27,834 bases of DNA, from positions 1-27,834 of IMG/VR virus record IMGVR_UViG_3300048048_000041. One strand, 5' to 3'. Under the pieces are notes generated by a model. That model searched no databases and had not been told where the DNA came from. It worked only from the letters and a program-made list of their open reading frames with translations. The position numbers were made by a program, and so were the translations under genes. Source of the stretch: a virus. Below are positions 22,951-27,834 of the stretch, one piece after another (position 1 is the first letter of the stretch; every line of letters begins with the position of its first letter).

Positions 22951-23295
22951 CTACCCCTTGAGTTTCCCCAATGGCGTCTCACGCAGCCATTGCCCGCTTG
23001 CCGCGTGCCACTCGCAATACGCCTCAAAGAACGCCTGTTCGCCCATCTGCTGCACCTCGGCCACCATGCGCTCGCGTGCCCACTGATGCCAGTCAGCATC
23101 CTGAGGCCCGCGCTGGCGCTGCCAGATGAACAACTGGAAAGGCGGCAGCTTCGCCAGCGCCTCCCAGTCAATGGCGGGCCGCATCCAGTCTTCCGCTTTC
23201 TGCGACCACTCCTCCTCTTTAAGAGCACCCCCCATTGCGCCAAAGGCCCGAAAGCCCGGAACGCCCAGCCTCTGCGGTGCAGGTTTATCCGCCAT
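22951..23295 (-). CDS. Small phage protein, 114 aa, unknown
   Basis: A Trp/Glu/Gln-rich helical protein with no recognised domain. It has seven tryptophans or so, including DWHQWARERM and YCEWHAASGQWL. It begins six bases after the stop of the 135-aa gene and has no clear Shine-Dalgarno site, suggesting translational coupling. Position between a virion protein and the LamG pair makes an assembly or chaperone role for the adhesins possible, by analogy only. Confidence 0.65.
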   Translation of the reverse strand: MADKPAPQRLGVPGFRAFGAMGGALKEEEWSQKAEDWMRPAIDWEALAKLPPFQLFIWQRQRGPQDADWHQWARERMVAEVQQMGEQAFFEAYCEWHAASGQWLRETPLGKLKG

Positions 23296-23301
23296 GGCCG
23301 C

Positions 23302-23709
23302 TTACAGCCGGAAAATCTTGTTGGTCCCCGAATCCCAGGTGACGATGATGTCACCGCCATTCGGCGTGATCGGCAGGCCAGTGGCCGTATCAATGTAGGC
23401 AATCAGCGGGCTGGTCGATTCAGTACCCGTATCCTTGTAGATCAAAATCGCCTCGATGCTGGTGCCCGACACCGATGAAAACGTAATGTCAGCTGCATCG
23501 CATGCACCTGCCGATGCCGTCAGGCTCGACAGCGCCACCGGGCCAGCAATGCGTGCGGAGGTTGAAACGTCGGACAGATACAGGTGGGTTGATGTATTGA
23601 CCGTGTAGTTGCCCGAATCAATCAGATAGACCTTGAACGTGTCACTGGTCCAGTTGACCTTTGCCGTCGCGAACAGCTCGCGAGCGTTATCGTAGAGAGT
23701 ATTTGCCAT
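23302..23709 (-). CDS. Phage virion protein of common small beta-rich type, 135 aa
   Basis: The AAGGA site before ATG 23709 is good. The protein is beta-rich, with KVYLIDSGNYTVNTSTHLYL in the first half and IAYIDTATGLPITPNGGDII plus VTWDSGTNKIFRL at the end. I recognise this pattern as recurring in many tailed-phage genomes, without an assigned function. A decoration, head-fibre or tail role is plausible. It may share a fold with the 193-aa protein at 9465-10046. Confidence 0.7.
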   Translation of the reverse strand: MANTLYDNARELFATAKVNWTSDTFKVYLIDSGNYTVNTSTHLYLSDVSTSARIAGPVALSSLTASAGACDAADITFSSVSGTSIEAILIYKDTGTESTSPLIAYIDTATGLPITPNGGDIIVTWDSGTNKIFRL

Positions 23710-23795
23710 GATTTGATTCCTTTCCGCATAGGTGCGCTACAGCACATCTGCCAGTTGTTTTTCTCAATTCCGAAAATGTGGCTCGTCAGTACCGC

Positions 23796-24464
23796 TCATA
23801 CAAAATGTGGTTCGTTCTGTAGAGGGTTATCCACCCGCGTACTACGACGCATATCCGCATCGGGCGCCAGCCCGAAGTAAGCCGAGAAAGCCGCCTCCGC
23901 CTGCCCTGCCCGCTGCGCATCAAAGCTTTCGCTGTCCGGAACGCTGAAGGCCCGATGCAATGCCCAATTCACCAGATGCCGGTGATGCGCCGCATTGATT
24001 TCCGGCACATCTGTGCTGGCAGAGAGACTAGCGATTGGTAGACGGTAGCCTTCCAGATACAGCGTGCCAGCCACATCCGGCTCGGGTGCCAGACGGATGC
24101 TGTTGTCTGTCTGCATAAGCCAGCGAGGCACACCGGTTTCCTCTCGCCAACACGGGAAGTGGCAATCCAGCCATTCCACGCTGACGCTCTTCAACGGCAC
24201 CCGCTTCACCCCCTCCTTGGGAAGAAAGGCCTGATACGTAATCTCGAACAGGCAGGCACTCAGCGCATACACGCTGACACCAGCATTCACCGCGATTTCA
24301 CACACATCCCTGGCAGCGGATTCATGGATCAGCCGCGCACGGATGGCCGCCTCAGTCTGGGCTTCGTTAAGCCAGCCCGTTACCATTGCATCAGGCCAGA
24401 AATACGGCTCGGCACGATCCTGCGCATCGACGCGAAACTGGGCGATAAGCTGTTCGAGCGTCAT
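23796..24464 (-). CDS. Phage head-tail adaptor-like protein
   Basis: A 222-aa protein. ATG overlaps the preceding stop as ATGA. The N-terminal helical segment (LIAQFRVDAQDRAEPYFWPD, then VTGWLNEAQTEAAIRARLIH) is typical of podoviral adaptor proteins (gp11-like, DUF6682-type by recollection) that dock onto the portal. Later parts contain VSVEWLDCHFPCW and the beta segment TLYLEGYRLPI. The order capsid - small head proteins - adaptor - nozzle supports this assignment. Confidence 0.75.
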   Translation of the reverse strand: MTLEQLIAQFRVDAQDRAEPYFWPDAMVTGWLNEAQTEAAIRARLIHESAARDVCEIAVNAGVSVYALSACLFEITYQAFLPKEGVKRVPLKSVSVEWLDCHFPCWREETGVPRWLMQTDNSIRLAPEPDVAGTLYLEGYRLPIASLSASTDVPEINAAHHRHLVNWALHRAFSVPDSESFDAQRAGQAEAAFSAYFGLAPDADMRRSTRVDNPLQNEPHFV

Positions 24465-24862
24465 ACCAAACCAAACCTGTCAATCATCTGCACAACTTCC
24501 TGGCGCAGATCTTCAACACTGTGGCGGCGGTCAATAAGCCGGCCATAGTTGCGCTGCGCAAAACTCCCCAGCGCATCCTTGTCCATCGCCCGCACTTCCA
24601 GATACATCGCCTGGATCGCCAGCTGTGCCTGCTCGCGCTGCACATCTTCCTTCCGCGAAATTTCCAGAATCTCAGCGCTATCGTCGTTGCCGCGCTTTGT
24701 GACATGCCCTTTTGCAAGCTCGAACACATCCGGATGACGCAGGAATTTGTCTGCAAGGTGCGGCGGCAGCGTACGCACCTGGTTTGGCTCCCACACCAGA
24801 TTCGTTCCATAAAGCCGATCCGCAAATTGCGCCCGGCGACCCGTATACCTGACTGCCTTCAT
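24461..24862 (-). CDS. Small phage head/connector protein, 133 aa
   Basis: ATG 24862 has a strong AAGGAG site. Residues 1-45 (VRYTGRRAQFADRLYGTNLV WEPNQVR region) form a small beta domain common in phage head-gene clusters; the remainder is charged and helical and ends in LRQEVVQMIDRFGLV. No enzymatic motif. It sits between the decoration-like protein and the adaptor, with which it is translationally coupled. Its exact role is unknown. Confidence 0.65.
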   Translation of the reverse strand: MKAVRYTGRRAQFADRLYGTNLVWEPNQVRTLPPHLADKFLRHPDVFELAKGHVTKRGNDDSAEILEISRKEDVQREQAQLAIQAMYLEVRAMDKDALGSFAQRNYGRLIDRRHSVEDLRQEVVQMIDRFGLV

Positions 24863-24920
24863 GGCAACTCCTTGTTGGTGGGGAGGTGCCAGCGGCCCCT
24901 CCCCTGATGACCCGCCGCTT

Positions 24921-25397
24921 TTACTTCGCGCCGGTCAGCTCACCTGTGATGACGATCTCTGCACGCCCTGCTTCTGCCAACGCAGCACCCGCCAGGGTGA
25001 GGATCAGGCGGGCAGGCTTTGCCAGCGTCACCGGCCTGTTGGCCGTGGCATTGCGCAGGCGGCCTGCGGCATCCAGCGCCAGCGACGTGCCGAAGTAGTC
25101 GTCATCCTGCGGCACACGCACATCATCCACGCCATCTGCATACTTGAAACCCAGCTTCGCCGTGGTACCTGCAGTGAAAGCATCGGAGATCACCACCACG
25201 CTGTCGTCCAGGCGCAACCCTGCCGGCAGTTCCCCCATATCCACCACATCACCGATCGCCAGTGCAGTATTCGAATCCGAATTGCTAACGGCCCCCGCCG
25301 AGGTCGCCACAAAAGAAAACGTCAGGGCCGAATGATTGCCCCAGGGCGACGGCCCAAATTGGCGTGCCGTCCAGTCATTGATTCTTACTGTTGCCAT
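24921..25397 (-). CDS. Probable phage head decoration/accessory protein, 158 aa
   Basis: The AAGGAG Shine-Dalgarno site before ATG 25397 is strong. The protein is beta-rich, small and lies directly downstream of the major capsid gene, where decoration or capsid-stabilising proteins are commonly encoded. Visible segments include SALTFSFVATSAGAVSNSDS and an Ala/Leu-rich end (ARLILTLAGAALAEAGRAEI). No specific family is recognised, so the role is from position and composition. Confidence 0.6.
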   Translation of the reverse strand: MATVRINDWTARQFGPSPWGNHSALTFSFVATSAGAVSNSDSNTALAIGDVVDMGELPAGLRLDDSVVVISDAFTAGTTAKLGFKYADGVDDVRVPQDDDYFGTSLALDAAGRLRNATANRPVTLAKPARLILTLAGAALAEAGRAEIVITGELTGAK

Positions 25398-25461
25398 GAT
25401 TGGCTCCTTGAAATCTGTTCAACGAATGGGCCAGCCCTTATCGGCCAGCCCACCAGCAGGC

Positions 25462-26757
25462 TTACTGACGCTCGCCGATGATGGGCACAGCCGTATCCAG
25501 CGCCATGACACCGTAATCCGTAAACTGCTTGCCGGCCCCCGTATCCACCTCGAAGCGAATCTTGCTGGTGCCACGGATCGTGCCGATCAGCAGCTCCACC
25601 TTGTCCTTGTGGTCCAACTGCACTTCCGACCAGAAGAACGGGATGCCGCTCTTGTCAGAGGCTGCGAGAGCTTCGGCCACGGCCTGCCCACCAAGCAGGA
25701 TGGCGCGGTCGATGGCGTACTTTGAACCGAAGGCTTCCGGCACCGTGACAGAGGACTCGCTATCGCTATCGTAAGCAGCGCAATACTTGATCGTGTCGCC
25801 AGCGTAAAAGCGGATCGGCTTGGGCATCTTGATGATCAGGATACCGTTCCACAGCCCGGCTTCACCGAGGAACAAGGGATGCTGGTTGGCCTGCGAAGCG
25901 CGTGCGATAGCCGAGGCCTGCAACTGGCGGAAGCTCGTGTCAGTGGCAAACGAGTTGTACTGGGCCGGGGACACCAGCAGCACACGCAGCGGGCTATCAG
26001 AAGCGGCCTTGTCGCCCTCGAAGATCACGGCTGGCGGCGGCAACGTCACCTGTTCCAGTGTGGTGCGTAGCGCATCGACCACATCCATCTTCAGAAGATC
26101 GGTGGTGGCCACATCCAGCGCGCCACTCCCAACGGCATCCACAAACGGACGAATGCTGTCGGCATCTGCGATGAAGTGACGGTTGCGTGTCGGCGCCTTC
26201 ACGGCGTTCACCAGAATCTCATCAAAATCCACATCCGCATCGGTTGGCACCACCCAGTCGATATTGTTGTGGTAGCCACGGGCGCCTGCCATCTGCACGA
26301 ACAGCGACTGGTCGATGTAACGATCCATCAGCGATTGCGCAATCGGGCGGCCCAGCGAGCGCAAATCCACCGGATTGCGGATCGAGGTCATTGCGTCCCC
26401 CAGATCAATCGGGAAACGGGCCTGATTCACGCGCAGGCGCCCCTCCGAAATGCCGATCCCGGTGCCGCGCCCCTCGGCCTGCCGGCTGCCCATGATGGGC
26501 TTGGCTCCCACCGGATTGACGAGGTGGAAACTCACCTCATCGCCCTTCTGCTTGGTCAGATCCTGGCAACGCACGATAGGCATCGTTGCCGAACTTTGCT
26601 TGCGGATCGTTGCCTCGGCGCCCGCCGTGCCCTTGGGCATCTTGCCGGTCAGCCGCGCAATCGTGCTGTTACGCTGCATGTGGGCGGCAAACAAGCCCAC
26701 CGCCTGCTGGATCATATTGGTACTGTCGCCATAGGCGGCATGTGTCTTGGTAGCCAT
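25462..26757 (-). CDS. Major capsid protein, DUF4043/N4-gp56 type (HK97 fold)
   Basis: A 431-aa protein with a GGAGAG site before ATG 26757. The pattern RKQSSATMPIVRCQDLTKQK then GDEVSFHLVNPVGAKPIMGS, followed by the Gln/Arg-rich stretch VNQARFPIDLGDAMTSIRNP, matches the DUF4043 capsid family. The C-terminal region (SKYAIDRAILLGGQAVAEAL) is also typical. It builds the icosahedral head after a scaffold-like protein encoded just upstream. Length is as expected and the gene is intact. Confidence 0.9.
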   Translation of the reverse strand: MATKTHAAYGDSTNMIQQAVGLFAAHMQRNSTIARLTGKMPKGTAGAEATIRKQSSATMPIVRCQDLTKQKGDEVSFHLVNPVGAKPIMGSRQAEGRGTGIGISEGRLRVNQARFPIDLGDAMTSIRNPVDLRSLGRPIAQSLMDRYIDQSLFVQMAGARGYHNNIDWVVPTDADVDFDEILVNAVKAPTRNRHFIADADSIRPFVDAVGSGALDVATTDLLKMDVVDALRTTLEQVTLPPPAVIFEGDKAASDSPLRVLLVSPAQYNSFATDTSFRQLQASAIARASQANQHPLFLGEAGLWNGILIIKMPKPIRFYAGDTIKYCAAYDSDSESSVTVPEAFGSKYAIDRAILLGGQAVAEALAASDKSGIPFFWSEVQLDHKDKVELLIGTIRGTSKIRFEVDTGAGKQFTDYGVMALDTAVPIIGERQ

Positions 26758-26796
26758 TCAGCTCTCCATTGTCATACGCATCAGATGCATTGCCAG

Positions 26797-26815
26797 GTGT
26801 GGCGTTTCACCACAC
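26797..26815 (-). promoter_or_regulatory. Hairpin between scaffold and capsid genes
   Basis: GTGTGG and CCACAC form a 6-bp stem with a 7-base loop, starting inside the scaffold stop codon and ending 40 bases before the capsid start. There is no T-run. It could stabilise the capsid message or lower scaffold read-through; this is speculative. Confidence 0.3.
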
Positions 26816-27834
26816 TAGATGCGCCGGTTCAGGAAGGCCTCAATCTGCTGTGGCGACCAGCCTTTGCTCTGGATCGCATCAAGCAGATCGGGGCCACTCA
26901 AACTGGCGATTGCCACGTCATCGGCCGCCCCCGCCGCACGCCCACCCGGAATATCCGAGAGGCTTGCCGGCACGGGGGTGGCAGCACGCGCAAGCGCCGC
27001 TTTGGCTGCAGCCTGCATATCCCCAGGCCGCCCTGCCGGAGTTCTGCCAGTGTCCGTCTTGAAACGGTCGAACAGTTCGATCACCTCTGCCGTGTTACCC
27101 GCCTGCATCACATACTCACAGGCTGCACGCGCAAAAGAAGGCTGTGCCGCGACCCACTCCGCCAGCTCCCGGCTCTCCGCGATGGAATCCGCATCCGGGT
27201 GGCGGGCATAGATCTCGTCGTAATGCTCGGCCAGCGCGTCATCAGCCTCGCGCATTGCTAGGGGTGCCAGTGCCGAATCCACACGCTGCTGCAGATTCGC
27301 CGTGAGAGAAGCCACACGGGCATCCACCAGATGCTGGATGCCTGCAGCCAGCGCACGCTCGGAAAAGTCCCCGAACACCTCCGGGCTGACCCCGGCATCA
27401 ATGGCTGCCTGCGCCACTGCCACCTGGTTGTCCGCCCGAGTCGGCACCACGCCGGCCGCCATGCGTGCCTCGGCATTCGCCTGCAAGGCCATCAACTGCG
27501 CCATTGCCGCTTCCGCCTGAGCACGTGACAAACGCGCCTCCTCACGTGCTTCCGCCAATCGTTCGTACGGAATCGTGTGGCGGCCATCTTTGGCCAGGAT
27601 CACCGCTTCAGCGGCCTGCGCCCCCCCATCGGGCACGTTCGAACTGTCCGCCGCAGCGGACAAAAGCTCACCGATATCGCCATCCCCACCGCCTGCGGGA
27701 GTCGTGGGCTCGCTCCCCCTGTCCGGCGTGCTGGCGGTATCGCCCGTCAGCGCCGCATCGAGAAGCTGCGCTGCATGCTCTGGAGATAATGCTCCATCAT
27801 CGGTGTGCTGCTGGATAAACTCGTCTTGATTCAT
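26815..27834 (-). CDS. Phage scaffold-like protein
   Basis: A 339-aa protein whose ATG is at the last base of the window; the upstream context is not visible. The N-terminal ~80 residues are acidic and low complexity. Residues ~85-125 form a charged coiled coil (ERLAEAREEARLSRAQAEAA). The middle is Ala-rich and helical, and the C-terminus is a short helix with basic ending (GWSPQQIEAFLNRRI). Acidic-helical composition, size and position directly before the capsid gene are the usual features of tailed-phage scaffolds, whose C-terminus contacts the coat protein. A protease fusion is not evident. Confidence 0.75.
   Translation of the reverse strand: MNQDEFIQQHTDDGALSPEHAAQLLDAALTGDTASTPDRGSEPTTPAGGGDGDIGELLSAAADSSNVPDGGAQAAEAVILAKDGRHTIPYERLAEAREEARLSRAQAEAAMAQLMALQANAEARMAAGVVPTRADNQVAVAQAAIDAGVSPEVFGDFSERALAAGIQHLVDARVASLTANLQQRVDSALAPLAMREADDALAEHYDEIYARHPDADSIAESRELAEWVAAQPSFARAACEYVMQAGNTAEVIELFDRFKTDTGRTPAGRPGDMQAAAKAALARAATPVPASLSDIPGGRAAGAADDVAIASLSGPDLLDAIQSKGWSPQQIEAFLNRRI

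Larger units (their letters stand above)
1047..27834 (-). mobile_element. Partial podovirus-like prophage, late structural module (interrupted by 10068-17336)
   Basis: Sixteen consecutive minus-strand genes encode scaffold-like, major capsid, adaptor-like, fibre, nozzle-like and probable ejection proteins in the order usual for short-tailed phages. Junctions are tight, with several ATGA overlaps. No tape-measure, tail-tube or sheath gene is seen, which argues for a podovirus-like virion. Terminase and portal would be expected just right of the window. Neither attachment site was found. A packaged phage genome rather than an integrated prophage cannot be excluded, but the REP-like repeats near 17.1 kb and the polysaccharide genes favour a host-adapted prophage. 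Confidence 0.8.

Noticed and set aside
26176-27261. 361-aa plus-strand frame
   Set aside because: It spans the capsid-scaffold junction antisense, is His/Arg/Cys-rich and shows no family features.
1-27834. CRISPR arrays, tRNA genes and insertion sequences
   Set aside because: Nothing with regular spaced repeats, tRNA-like arms or a transposase with terminal inverted repeats was seen by eye on either strand.

Overview
The window is part of a phage late (structural) module, most likely a prophage of short-tailed, podovirus-like type in a Gram-negative host. Beta- or Gammaproteobacteria is inferred from gene content and GC-rich coding; the genus cannot be named. The window holds no terminase, portal, lysis, integrase or repressor gene, so it is only a slice of the element.

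Read on the minus strand, from right to left, the phage genes follow a normal virion-assembly order: scaffold-like protein (27834-26815), DUF4043/N4-gp56-type major capsid protein (26757-25462), two small head proteins, an adaptor-like protein (24464-23796), two small proteins, a tandem pair of LamG-domain proteins, a 939-residue fibre-like protein built of ~23-residue repeats, and a beta-propeller nozzle-like protein (18524-17337). After an interruption the same strand continues with a 193-aa protein, two large tail-associated proteins (907 and 385 aa), a 631-aa helical protein, and two probable ejection (internal virion) proteins that share a motif (2184-3617 and 1047-2132). All phage ORFs are open and most have good Shine-Dalgarno sites or ATGA overlaps, so the module looks functional rather than decayed. 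A small ankyrin-repeat gene (1-480) lies beyond it.

Between 10047 and 17336 a plus-strand, less GC-rich cassette interrupts the minus-strand late operon exactly at gene boundaries. It encodes a Wzx/MATE-type polysaccharide flippase, a GT4 glycosyltransferase, an NAD-dependent sugar epimerase/dehydratase, a GtrA-type small membrane protein, and a 722-aa polytopic membrane protein resembling GT-C glycosyltransferases. This looks like a lysogenic-conversion ('moron') set that would alter surface polysaccharide. It differs from the classical gtrABC arrangement because no GtrB-type GT2 enzyme is present. Its right edge carries three copies of a REP-like ~20-bp repeat and a strong nested hairpin, which suggests that chromosomal DNA came in with the cassette.

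The best candidates for something undescribed are the reverse-oriented surface-glycan cassette inside the late operon, the ~23-residue-repeat fibre protein next to the paired LamG proteins, and the AT-rich mosaic block that swaps the C-terminus of one probable ejection protein together with the N-terminus of the next.
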